Shown: in pieces, positions 35,133 to 42,897 of the stretch
Position numbering within the stretch: the stretch's first letter is position 1
How the letters are laid out: every line of letters starts with the position of its first letter
Origin: Chitinophagales bacterium
Lineage (GTDB): Bacteria; Bacteroidota; Bacteroidia; Chitinophagales; JADJOU01
DNA length: 64,000 nucleotides
NCBI GenBank assembly: GCA_016787225.1
Contig: JAEUUY010000011.1
Span: 248,001 to 312,000, forward strand
Direction of reading: 5' to 3'
Notes under the pieces: model-generated
The model's input: the letters and a program-made list of their open reading frames with translations, nothing else
Told to the model about the DNA's origin: nothing
Database searches by the model: none
Position numbers and translations under genes: made by a program

Positions 35133-36758
35133 ATGAAAAGACTATTCTCACGAGTAAAACCAATAGGTGCGCTCATAGCTGAAGCTAAAGCAGAAGGACA
35201 TGATACTCTCAAAAGAACCTTAACCGCGCCATCACTAGTGATGCTCGGTATAGGAGCCATTATCGGTGCGGGGTTATTTGTCAATACGGCACGAGCAGCT
35301 GCAGAGCATGCAGGACCTTCTGTTTCCATAGCATTTATTTTGGCTGCATTAGGTTGTGCATTCGCTGGTTTATGCTATGCCGAATTATCTAGTTCTATTC
35401 CCATAGCTGGTAGTGCATATACTTATACTTATGCTACTATGGGAGAATTATTGGCATGGATTATTGGCTGGGATCTCGTATTAGAATATGCTGTAGGTGC
35501 TGCCACAGTCGGTATAGCTTGGAGTGAATATTTTAACAATTTTCTGATTCATGTCATGAATATGAATCCTATTCCTTATGAGTGGTGTCATTCGCCAATG
35601 GAGAGTATCAACATTTTGAAATATGTACCTGGAATGGATATCAGTCGGTTAGAGAATGTTTTAACTAAAGAAATGGTTGTCAATTTACAAGGAAATGGCT
35701 CTCTTATTTTACCAAAAGATATAGCTACGAATCTTGCACCTGCTATCAGTCAGCATATGGTTACTCATCATGGTATCGTAAATGTTCCCGCTTTTCTTAT
35801 AGTGAGTTTACTGTCATTAGTTTTAATTAAGGGCACAGAAGAGTCTGCCTTTATCAATGGTATTATCGTCATAGCCAAAGTAGCTATAGTGATCTTAATT
35901 ATAGGTATAGGTTGGGGATTTATGAATCCTGCTAATCATACCCCTTATATTCCGGAGGTTACTACATATATTAATACACATGGAGCCAAAAGTGATTTTG
36001 GCGGATTCTGGGGTATAGTCAGTGCAGCCGGTGTGGTTTTCTTTGCTTTTATTGGATTTGATGCTGTGTCTACCGCAGCCCAAGAGGCAAAGAACCCTGA
36101 AAAGACTATGCCCATAGGCATTTTAGGCTCACTACTTATCTGCACCATACTTTATGTTCTTTTTGCGCATGTTCTGACAGGAGTAGCCACTATCGATGAT
36201 TTTAGAACGAATGGAAAGGAGGCTTCCATCGCATTTGCCATTCAAAAATATATGACTGGCTTTAGTTGGCTAGCTAAGGCTGTAACAGTTGCTATTCTTG
36301 CAGGATTTAGCTCTGTAATTTTAGTCATGCTAATGGGTCAATCCCGTGTGTTCTTTTCGATGGGTAAAGATGGGCTATTGCCAAAGGTCTTTTCTGAAGT
36401 TCATCCAAGGTTTAAAACCCCATACAAAGCCAATCTAATATTATTGGTTTTCGTAGGGGCTATTGCAGCCCTAGTGCCAATCGATATAGTAGGTGAAATG
36501 ACAAGTATAGGAACCTTGTTTGCATTTATTTTAGTGTGTGTCGGAGTCATTGTTCTTAGAAAAACAAACCCTGAATTACCTCGCGGATTTAAGACTCCAC
36601 TTATGCCAATTGTACCAATTTTGGGTATTGTTTCATGTGGACTCATGATGGCGGGGTTAGATAGGACTAATTGGATTCGACTTGCTGTATGGCTGGCTTT
36701 AGGTCTGATTATTTATTATATTTATGGAAAGAAACATAGCAAGATTGGTCAAGAGTAA
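35133..36758 (+). CDS. Amino-acid permease, APC superfamily (cationic amino-acid transporter type)
   Basis: A 541-residue permease with 12 or more helices. The N-terminal LGIGAIIGAGLFVNTARAAA loop and GCAFAGLCYAELSS in helix 3 identify the APC/CAT branch; a long loop sits between helices 3 and 5 (about 140-215), and VVFFAFIGFDAVSTAAQEAKNP is the helix 8 signature. Exact substrate cannot be told from sequence. It begins directly after the AGCS gene with no spacer. Confidence 0.93.
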   Translation: MKRLFSRVKPIGALIAEAKAEGHDTLKRTLTAPSLVMLGIGAIIGAGLFVNTARAAAEHAGPSVSIAFILAALGCAFAGLCYAELSSSIPIAGSAYTYTYATMGELLAWIIGWDLVLEYAVGAATVGIAWSEYFNNFLIHVMNMNPIPYEWCHSPMESINILKYVPGMDISRLENVLTKEMVVNLQGNGSLILPKDIATNLAPAISQHMVTHHGIVNVPAFLIVSLLSLVLIKGTEESAFINGIIVIAKVAIVILIIGIGWGFMNPANHTPYIPEVTTYINTHGAKSDFGGFWGIVSAAGVVFFAFIGFDAVSTAAQEAKNPEKTMPIGILGSLLICTILYVLFAHVLTGVATIDDFRTNGKEASIAFAIQKYMTGFSWLAKAVTVAILAGFSSVILVMLMGQSRVFFSMGKDGLLPKVFSEVHPRFKTPYKANLILLVFVGAIAALVPIDIVGEMTSIGTLFAFILVCVGVIVLRKTNPELPRGFKTPLMPIVPILGIVSCGLMMAGLDRTNWIRLAVWLALGLIIYYIYGKKHSKIGQE

Positions 36759-36770
36759 TTTTAAATATAG

Positions 36771-37310
36771 ATGTATACCCCCGAACTTTTAGAACTCGAT
36801 CACTTATTTAAAATTCAGCCATTGGAAGGCTTTTCGCCTCAAATAGGACATTTGGTTTCACAGATGAACTATGCCCGTATCACAACCTTCGATGCAGTCA
36901 AAGATTTATCGATTTCAGATTTAGATTTCTTATTAGATGAAAATGCAAACACTATCGGTATGTTGCTTTTGCATATAGCTGCAGTAGAATTTGACTTTCA
37001 TAAAGAAACTATTGAGAATAGGGCCCTTGACGATAAAGAATTGGAATGTTGGCGTCCAGCCTTAGAACTTGGAAATCTAGGAAGAGAAAAAATTAAAGGT
37101 CATTCCCTAGAATTTTATATCGAACAATTAGCTCAGGTTAGAAAAAAGACCTTAGAAGATTTTCAGAAGCTAGAAGATTCTTGGCTATATGAGGAGTCTG
37201 ATTTTTGGGATAATAAAAAGGGAAACAATTATTTCAAATGGTTTCATGCTTTTGAAGATGAAATAAATCATAGAGGTCAGATACGCATGATACGCAAGAG
37301 ATTAAAATAA
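36771..37310 (+). CDS. DinB-family protein (DUF664 type)
   Basis: A 179-residue four-helix-bundle protein of the DinB/YfiT superfamily. Candidate metal-binding His are in MLLLHIAAVEFDFHK and HAFEDEINHRGQIRMIRKRL. Function is not established; relatives include thiol-dependent transferases. It begins 12 bp after the permease gene, making it the third gene of the operon, and is followed by a strong terminator. Confidence 0.85.
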   Translation: MYTPELLELDHLFKIQPLEGFSPQIGHLVSQMNYARITTFDAVKDLSISDLDFLLDENANTIGMLLLHIAAVEFDFHKETIENRALDDKELECWRPALELGNLGREKIKGHSLEFYIEQLAQVRKKTLEDFQKLEDSWLYEESDFWDNKKGNNYFKWFHAFEDEINHRGQIRMIRKRLK

Positions 37311-37394
37311 TTTACATACTAAAACAAAGATTTCTGCGTTGTAATAGCAAATTAAGTTAGTGCAATAATTTAGTTTTTGTTTTAGGTTTTTTAG

Positions 37395-37435
37395 AAAGAG
37401 GAGGTTTTACTTGAAAGAGTAAAGCCTCTTTTTTT
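37395..37435 (+). terminator. Intrinsic terminator of the transporter operon
   Basis: Stem AAAGAGG (37395-37401) with CCTCTTT (37425-37431) plus an inner stem TTTTAC/GTAAAG, a 3-nt bulge and an 8-nt loop, followed by a T run. Confidence 0.85.
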
Positions 37436-37458
37436 AAACCCATATGAGAAAACAAGTC

Positions 37459-37466
37459 TAATTTTG
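37459..37466 (+). promoter_or_regulatory. -7 element (TAATTTTG)
   Basis: Exact TAnnTTTG match ending 4 bp before the first of two ATGs (37471, 37474); predicts a leaderless or almost leaderless mRNA. Confidence 0.55.
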
Positions 37467-37470
37467 TGTA

Positions 37471-38574
37471 ATGATGTCTAGGTATTTCATTATTTTTCTT
37501 TTAATGTTCAATGCTGAGCTTTTTTGCCAGGGCACAGCGGGAATTTTTGATGATAGAAAATTCTTCTTCACCTATATGAATGGTAGTATTTCCAAACAGG
37601 AGATTCTACCTATTCAATCTTTTTACCCAAGTTTAAACTATATTACCTATATCGACAGAAATGGGAACTTTAAACTTGTTGTTGATCATAAAAAGTACAC
37701 AATTTTCCCTGTTCCACCCGATGTCTTGAAAGTGACCAATTATCTTATGGCTTATGTTCAAGGATTACAATTAGGGGTGTTCAATGGAAAAACCTCTAAA
37801 AAAGTAGAAACTTTTACAAAAGGAGCGTTTAAGCTAGGAGATAGCGTCTTAGCGTATATCGACAATTACGACCGACTCAAAGTTTATGTTTATGACACGA
37901 TTTATCAGCTTATGGATTTTTCAGATACAGGTCGCTTTCAAGTTAGCGACAATATGGTCGCTTTTCACACCTTAGATTATAAGTTCAAAGTTTTTTATAA
38001 GCATGCTGTCTTTGACCTTGAAAATATAACCCCCAATAACTTTAAAATGGGGCGTGGCATCATCGCCTATCACGATAATATCGATAATTTTATGGTATTC
38101 GACCGTGGCGAAAAGATTCAATTGGAGTCCTACCATATTGATCGCTATGAAGTATCCAATGATTTTCTTACTTACCAAAATAACGTTGACGAATGGAGTT
38201 TATATCATAATGGAAAAACACATACCCTACTCTCCACTGCTCCCAAAACAAAACTGCAAAAAAGAAATATGCTAGCCTATACTGATAATGCAGGGAACTT
38301 TTATTTATTTACAAATGGCAAGGCTTGGCAATTAGAGAACTATACTCCTTTGAAATACGATATCTGGGACGACTTATTGGTATATGAAGATATGTATCGC
38401 GTATTATGGGGAGTTTATAAAGGTGTCAAAGTTCAAATATCCAAAGGCGTCGTTCAGGGAGAATGGCATATGCAAAATCAATGCGTGGTCTATTGGGACT
38501 TAACTCCGAATACCATGACCGTATGGAATAAAGGCAACCTTTATCAATATAGCGAGACAGAGGACAGGAGATAA
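37471..38574 (+). CDS. Secreted protein made of ~43-residue repeats, probable beta-propeller
   Basis: A 367-residue protein with a signal peptide (FIIFLLMFNAELFCQG) and about seven degenerate repeats of roughly 43 residues over residues 50-350. Repeat cores read YIDRNGNFKLVV, YIDNYDRLKVYV, HTLDYKFKVFY, YHDNIDNFMVFD, YQNNVDEWSLYH, YTDNAGNFYLFT and YEDMYRVLWGVY: an aromatic, an acidic turn, then an amphipathic strand. This is what a beta-propeller with one blade per repeat would look like. No catalytic motif and no T9SS sorting domain. Probably periplasmic; function unknown. Start may be the second ATG at 37474. Confidence 0.75.
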   Translation: MMSRYFIIFLLMFNAELFCQGTAGIFDDRKFFFTYMNGSISKQEILPIQSFYPSLNYITYIDRNGNFKLVVDHKKYTIFPVPPDVLKVTNYLMAYVQGLQLGVFNGKTSKKVETFTKGAFKLGDSVLAYIDNYDRLKVYVYDTIYQLMDFSDTGRFQVSDNMVAFHTLDYKFKVFYKHAVFDLENITPNNFKMGRGIIAYHDNIDNFMVFDRGEKIQLESYHIDRYEVSNDFLTYQNNVDEWSLYHNGKTHTLLSTAPKTKLQKRNMLAYTDNAGNFYLFTNGKAWQLENYTPLKYDIWDDLLVYEDMYRVLWGVYKGVKVQISKGVVQGEWHMQNQCVVYWDLTPNTMTVWNKGNLYQYSETEDRR

Positions 38575-38577
38575 ACT

Positions 38578-39024
38578 CTACTTCACCTTAAAACTCCAAA
38601 CAAACTCAAAAGCCGAAACCTTATCACAGGCTTCGTCCTTTCCTATGCTAGTGAGCATAATGGTTTGTGATTCTTTTGTATCAATTGCTTTTTGAATGGT
38701 ATCCTTAATCGCACTTCCTTGAGTACAAGTGAAGATAATTTTTCCTTTAGCTTTTTTAAAAAACTGACCTTTTTGTTCAATGACGAGCATAGAAATATTT
38801 TGATTCGATTTCTGTATAATATCCATGCACAACAGCCCCGTGGAGAGCTCTGCTGCCATGCCCTGCACCGCCCAGAACATACTTTTAAATGGATTTTTGT
38901 TTAGAAAACCGAGTTTAACGGATATCGAACAAGTTTCTTCAGAATAGGAAAATAATTTCAACCCTGCAATCCATGCAATAGGTAGCTGAGTGAGTAGGAG
39001 GAGTTGTATTTTGAAATTGGTCAT
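38578..39024 (-). CDS. DUF4442 hotdog-fold protein (putative thioesterase)
   Basis: A 148-residue protein with the layout of DUF4442/YiiD-type hotdog proteins: N-terminal helix with LPIAWIAGLKL, then SVKLGFLNKNPFKSMFWAVQGMAAELSTGLL and strands to the end. Members are presumed acyl-CoA thioesterase relatives without proof. It lies 7 bp downstream of the ABC-F gene and is probably co-transcribed with it. Confidence 0.78.
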   Translation of the reverse strand: MTNFKIQLLLLTQLPIAWIAGLKLFSYSEETCSISVKLGFLNKNPFKSMFWAVQGMAAELSTGLLCMDIIQKSNQNISMLVIEQKGQFFKKAKGKIIFTCTQGSAIKDTIQKAIDTKESQTIMLTSIGKDEACDKVSAFEFVWSFKVK

Positions 39025-39031
39025 ACTAAAT

Positions 39032-40936
39032 TTAAACTAAGGCTTCCCACTCGGACATTGCAAGCTCCAAATCCATCTTTAATTTATTATAAGCATCATA
39101 AGCACTACTATCATTCGCAGCTTTTTCAAGAAACTCTTCCGAAGCCATTTTCACTTCCCATTTCTTTATCTCTCCTTCCAGCTTTTCTATTTTTTTCTCA
39201 ATCTCTTTGACACCATTGTCAACCTTATTAATAGACTCTTGTTTCTGAGTGACAACTTTTGACTGACCATTGACAACTAACTTCTGACCACTATCTATCT
39301 TATCCTGTTCAAACTGTCTAAATCCATCGACCTTTTTCTTTTCCAAGAATTCATCTATTGTCCCTAAAAACTCTTTGATACCATTATTGGTAAATTCATA
39401 GGTTTTATTGGTCAATCCTTGCAGAAACTCTCTATCATGTGATACTACGATAAAGGTACCATCAAACTTTTCTAATGCTTGTTTCAAAACTTCTTTAGAT
39501 TTAATATCCAAGTGATTTGTCGGCTCGTCGAGAATGAGAAAATTGTTTGGCGTCAGCATGAGTTTACACATAGCTAGTCGTCCTCGTTCTCCTCCCGATA
39601 GCACACTCACCTTTTTATCGACATCTTCACCGCTGAATAGAAATGCTCCTAGCAAGGCACGCACGGCGGTGCGCATATCCCCGACAGCTTCTTCGTCTAT
39701 AGTTTCAAATACGGTTTTGCTATTGTTTAATTCAGCTTCCTGATTCTGTGCGAAATAACCTTTGACGATGTTATGTCCCCATTCTACAGTACCTTGATAA
39801 TTGTCGATATCATTGGCGAGAATTTTCGCTAAAGTGGATTTACCCATTCCATTCTTACCTACAAAGGCTATGCGATCTCCGCGCTCAACCTTAAAGCTGA
39901 AATGATTAATAACCTGCTGAGCACCGTAGCTTTTAGACACTTCTTTGACATCGCAGATAAGCACTCCTGAGGGTACCGATTTTGGAAATTTGATATTAAG
40001 TTTGGAATTATCCTCATCTTCGAGTTCGATTTTATCCATACGCTCTAGCTGCTTGATGAGCGATTGAGCAAAACTCGCTTTATTGGCCTTCGCTCTAAAC
40101 TTATCAATGTTGCGCTCAATCTGTCTAATTTGTTCTTGCTGATTTTTATAAGCATTTTCTACCTGTACTCTTCGTTCCTTGCGAAGTTCTAGGTATTTGG
40201 AGTAGTTGGCTTTGTAGTCTTCTATTCTGCCTAAGGTCACTTCTATTGTTCTATTCGTCACAGCATCTAGAAAAGCTTTATCGTGAGATACCAGAATAAC
40301 TGCACCATCATATTCTTTTAAGAAATTCTCTAACCATAGAATACTTTCAATATCCAAGTGGTTTGTGGGCTCATCGAGAAGAATTAAATCAGGTCTTTGA
40401 AGCAATATTTTCGCTAGTTCTACCCTCATCTGCCAACCTCCGCTGAGTTCGGCCATATTTTTATTCATGTCCTTACGGTCAAAGCCAAGACCTTTGAGGA
40501 TGCGCTCTATTTCCGCCTCAATATTGTCGCTTTCTAGTATATTATTATGATTTTGCAGATCGCCTAAATCTTCTATCAACTTCATATAAGCATCACTTTC
40601 ATAGTCTGTTCTGGTCTCTAGCTGATGAGTGATGTCGGCTATTTTTTTCTGAATAGCAAGTATTTCTTTAAAGGCGTTTCGCGCTTCTTCGACTACAGTG
40701 CCTTTAGTTATTTTTTCTATATCTTGGGTCAAGATAGCGATACGGCAATCCCGAGGGGTAGCTATCGAACCAGACTCAGCTCGTAGACTTCCAGAAAGTA
40801 TTTTGAGTAAGGTGGATTTACCCGCACCATTTTTTCCAGTCAAACCAATTCTATCTTCTCTATTGATAAGAAAAGTAACATTTTCAAAAAGCGTCCTGCC
40901 CCCAAATCGGAGCGTAATATTCTGTACTGATATCAT
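39032..40936 (-). CDS. ABC-F family ATPase (ribosome-associated type)
   Basis: A 634-residue soluble protein with two ABC domains and no membrane helices. Domain 1: GKNGAGKSTLLK, LSGGWQMRVELA, LILLDEPTNHLD. Linker helices about 250-310. Domain 2: GKNGMGKSTLAK, LSGGERGRLA, FLILDEPTNHLD. A C-terminal coiled coil (about 545-634; EKKIEKLEGEIKKWEVKM) resembles the Uup/YheS type. ABC-F proteins bind the ribosomal E site and affect translation; some protect against antibiotics, but the specific role is not told by sequence. The ATG at 40936 is preferred to a TTG at 40948 because the promoter would make the latter untranscribed. Confidence 0.92.
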   Translation of the reverse strand: MISVQNITLRFGGRTLFENVTFLINREDRIGLTGKNGAGKSTLLKILSGSLRAESGSIATPRDCRIAILTQDIEKITKGTVVEEARNAFKEILAIQKKIADITHQLETRTDYESDAYMKLIEDLGDLQNHNNILESDNIEAEIERILKGLGFDRKDMNKNMAELSGGWQMRVELAKILLQRPDLILLDEPTNHLDIESILWLENFLKEYDGAVILVSHDKAFLDAVTNRTIEVTLGRIEDYKANYSKYLELRKERRVQVENAYKNQQEQIRQIERNIDKFRAKANKASFAQSLIKQLERMDKIELEDEDNSKLNIKFPKSVPSGVLICDVKEVSKSYGAQQVINHFSFKVERGDRIAFVGKNGMGKSTLAKILANDIDNYQGTVEWGHNIVKGYFAQNQEAELNNSKTVFETIDEEAVGDMRTAVRALLGAFLFSGEDVDKKVSVLSGGERGRLAMCKLMLTPNNFLILDEPTNHLDIKSKEVLKQALEKFDGTFIVVSHDREFLQGLTNKTYEFTNNGIKEFLGTIDEFLEKKKVDGFRQFEQDKIDSGQKLVVNGQSKVVTQKQESINKVDNGVKEIEKKIEKLEGEIKKWEVKMASEEFLEKAANDSSAYDAYNKLKMDLELAMSEWEALV

Positions 40937-40945
40937 AAAGGGGTG

Positions 40946-40953
40946 CAAAAGTA
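40946..40953 (-). promoter_or_regulatory. -7 element (TACTTTTG) for the ABC-F gene
   Basis: Exact TAnnTTTG match on the minus strand ending 9 bp before the ATG; predicts a leaderless mRNA. Confidence 0.55.
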
Positions 40954-41040
40954 CTAAGGAAAAACCAATTGTTAATTTTCAAATAAGAAAAATTAAGTTA
41001 AGAATCATCCATTCAAGCAATAGTTTGTTTGTATTATCGT

Positions 41041-41048
41041 TATCTTTG
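41041..41048 (+). promoter_or_regulatory. -7 element (TATCTTTG)
   Basis: Exact TAnnTTTG match 15 bp before the ATG at 41064. Confidence 0.6.
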
Positions 41049-41063
41049 GGTAAAATTTATATT

Positions 41064-41381
41064 ATGCAAAATTCAATTTTGACCCTAACAATAATCTCTT
41101 TGTTAGCTATAGGTTGCAACAAAAACAAGAGCCAAAATAGCTGCCCAGACTACAAATACGGCACTGTCGTAGATATGAAAGGCCTTGATGGCTGTGGATT
41201 TAACATCCGTTTGGATAATGGCACTATTTTAGAACCTATCAATTTAGACAACTATCCTCAGATAAAAGTCAACAATCAACGCATTCAGTTTACTTATAAA
41301 GATATTGAAGATAGAATGAGTATTTGTATGGTAGGACCCATGGTAGAAATCACTTGTGCAGAAGCAGTTACCGCTCAATAA
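41064..41381 (+). CDS. Small lipoprotein of unknown function
   Basis: A 105-residue protein from the ATG at 41064; the open frame extends far upstream, but that part is antisense to the ABC-F gene and precedes the promoter. Signal sequence SILTLTIISLLAIGC with a lipobox (LAIGC). The mature part has four more Cys (NSCPDY, DGCGFN, SICMVG, ITCAEA) that could form two disulphides, and a DGCGFNIRLDNGTILEPIN block. Similar small Cys-containing lipoproteins occur in Bacteroidota; function unknown. Confidence 0.78.
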   Translation: MQNSILTLTIISLLAIGCNKNKSQNSCPDYKYGTVVDMKGLDGCGFNIRLDNGTILEPINLDNYPQIKVNNQRIQFTYKDIEDRMSICMVGPMVEITCAEAVTAQ

Positions 41382-41502
41382 GGTTGATATCCTCTTTAAA
41401 ATTATATTAATAATTATTTGAATATCAATTGCTAGAGACTAAAAACTTGCGACTGGAGACTATTTCCCTAACATTTATCACTCAAGTTTAATCCAAAAAG
41501 TG

Positions 41503-41510
41503 TACATTTG
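41503..41510 (+). promoter_or_regulatory. -7 element (TACATTTG) for rpmH
   Basis: Exact TAnnTTTG match; predicted transcription start near 41517, leader about 36 nt before rpmH. Confidence 0.6.
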
Positions 41511-41552
41511 CACTCCTTTTTTTAAGGAATGACAAGTTAAAAGTTTATAGAG

Positions 41553-41708
41553 ATGAAAAGAACGTTTCAACCATCGAGAAGAAAAAGAGCTAATAAAATG
41601 GGATTCAGAGCTAGAAATAGCAGTCCTAGTGGGTATAAAGTGCTTAAAGCTAGAAGAGCTAAGGGTAGATATAAACTAACCATAAGCGACGAGAAGAGAT
41701 TGAAGTAA
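41553..41708 (+). CDS. rpmH: Ribosomal protein L34
   Basis: A 51-residue, strongly basic protein starting [20 protein letters not shown], the universal L34 sequence. It is part of the 50S subunit. The gene is 39 bp upstream of rnpA, the classical rpmH-rnpA arrangement, and is followed further on by yidD. No dnaA or origin is seen nearby. Confidence 0.97.
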   Translation: MKRTFQPSRRKRANKMGFRARNSSPSGYKVLKARRAKGRYKLTISDEKRLK

Positions 41709-41747
41709 AGCCAGTCTAGGCTCAATATTTAAACGCTATAGAGCCTG

Positions 41748-42134
41748 ATGAGAAATACTTTAAAATCTTATGAGCGTCTTAAAAGCCTAAAATCTATTGA
41801 TTATATCTTCTCAAAAGAAGGGAAGTCAATTCACGAAGAAGATTTAACCCTCAGATACGCATTAGTAAAAATATCAGATTACCCGCTTAAAGCGGGTTTT
41901 TCTGTGTCTAAGCGGCTCTATAAGCGAGCACATGACAGAAATAAATTTAAACGATGGCTTCGCGAAGCTTATCGAACTCGCAAAGCCCCTATGATAGAAC
42001 ACCTTAATGAAAACGAAATCTCTATTCACATTTTCCTAATTCTCAAAACCAAAGCGGAGGGAAAAACATTTCAAGATATTGAGAAACAAGTTGAATCCTG
42101 TTTGAAAAAATTAATGAAAAAACTGACAACTTAG
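41748..42134 (+). CDS. rnpA: Ribonuclease P protein component
   Basis: A 128-residue RnpA, the protein cofactor of RNase P that helps to bind pre-tRNA. The conserved core is KAGFSVSKRLYKRAHDRNKF with the RNR motif in the form RxHDRNKFKRWLREAYR. Length is normal. A perfect hairpin followed by five T residues lies inside the coding sequence at 41882-41901. Confidence 0.95.
   Translation: MRNTLKSYERLKSLKSIDYIFSKEGKSIHEEDLTLRYALVKISDYPLKAGFSVSKRLYKRAHDRNKFKRWLREAYRTRKAPMIEHLNENEISIHIFLILKTKAEGKTFQDIEKQVESCLKKLMKKLTT
41882..41901 (+). terminator. Terminator-like hairpin inside rnpA
   Basis: CCCGCT-taa-AGCGGG followed by TTTTT, inside the conserved part of rnpA. Its GC content is high relative to the surroundings. 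It could limit rnpA relative to rpmH expression; it may equally be chance constrained by the protein sequence. Confidence 0.5.
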
Positions 42135-42184
42135 AACCAAAAATTTCATTATTAGTTATTCCCTATTTAATTATTAGTTAACTC

Positions 42185-42400
42185 GTGTGGTATAATCTCC
42201 CCTTTCTTCTCCTTATAAAATTTTATCAGAAAGTGATATCACCCACCATACCTGCACGCTGTCGATTCTATCCCACATGCAGCCAATATGCATTGGAGTG
42301 TTTTCAAAAATTCAATCCCATTAAAGCATTTTACCTATCAGCCCGAAGACTGCTTCGCTGTCATCCATGGGGAGGGAGTGGATTTGACCCAGTGCCTTAG
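42185..42400 (+). CDS. yidD: Membrane protein insertion efficiency factor YidD
   Basis: A 71-residue protein with the full YidD signature: FYQKVISP near the N-terminus, [15 protein letters not shown], then [18 protein letters not shown]. It aids YidC-dependent membrane insertion. Start is GTG; no earlier start is available in frame. Located after rpmH-rnpA as in many bacteria, here without yidC. The 50-bp gap to rnpA is AT-rich filler. Confidence 0.95.
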   Translation: MWYNLPFLLLIKFYQKVISPTIPARCRFYPTCSQYALECFQKFNPIKAFYLSARRLLRCHPWGGSGFDPVP

Positions 42401-42409
42401 AAATGTATC

Positions 42410-42874
42410 CTATAGTTTCTCCAACTGCTCCTTAAATAATCTGCACAACCACCAGTCTTTATAAAATTGTGTATTAAGAGATTTATAAAATTTTATTGCA
42501 GGCTCATTCCAGTCGAGTACTTCCCAGCTCATACGCTCGACTTTCTCAGATTTAGCTACCTCTATGACTTGATTCATTAGAGCTTTACCTATGCCTAGTT
42601 TTCGATAATTTTCATTGACGATAAGGTCTTCTAAATGAAGACTTCGACCCTTCCATGTCGAAAATCCATAATAATAAAGTGCCATACCTACTACCTTGTT
42701 TTCTATTTCAGCTACATAAACAAAAACCCAAGGCTGTTCCCCGAAAATTGCACGCTCCATTTCACTTTCTGAAAGAATCACAGCATCAGGCTGACGCTCA
42801 AAATTTGCTAATTCCCTTATCAAGCTGAGTATAGTAGGAATATCTGCTGGCTCAGCCATTCTTATATTAAACAT
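42410..42874 (-). CDS. GNAT acetyltransferase, diamine (spermidine/spermine) acetyltransferase-like
   Basis: A 154-residue GNAT protein whose pattern follows SSAT-type diamine acetyltransferases: IRELANFERQPDAV, GMALYYYGFSTWKGRSLHLEDL, the acetyl-CoA loop RKLGIGKALM, and ending LDWNEPAIKFYKSL. It lies 23 bp downstream of an arginine decarboxylase gene in the same direction, so acetylation of agmatine or polyamines is a reasonable inference. Thialysine acetyltransferase is an alternative within this family. Confidence 0.85.
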   Translation of the reverse strand: MFNIRMAEPADIPTILSLIRELANFERQPDAVILSESEMERAIFGEQPWVFVYVAEIENKVVGMALYYYGFSTWKGRSLHLEDLIVNENYRKLGIGKALMNQVIEVAKSEKVERMSWEVLDWNEPAIKFYKSLNTQFYKDWWLCRLFKEQLEKL

Positions 42875-42897
42875 TTAAAATTCCAAATTATGAATTT

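Noticed and set aside
37321-37470. Small RNA between transporter operon and propeller gene
   Set aside because: The hairpin is fully explained as the operon terminator, and no promoter precedes it at a suitable distance.
40698-41063. N-terminal extension of the small lipoprotein
   Set aside because: Antisense to the ABC-F gene and upstream of the promoter; the lipoprotein signal starts at 41064.
41463-42400. Chromosome origin near rpmH-rnpA-yidD
   Set aside because: No dnaA gene and no cluster of DnaA-box-like words was seen; in Bacteroidota rpmH is often not at the origin.
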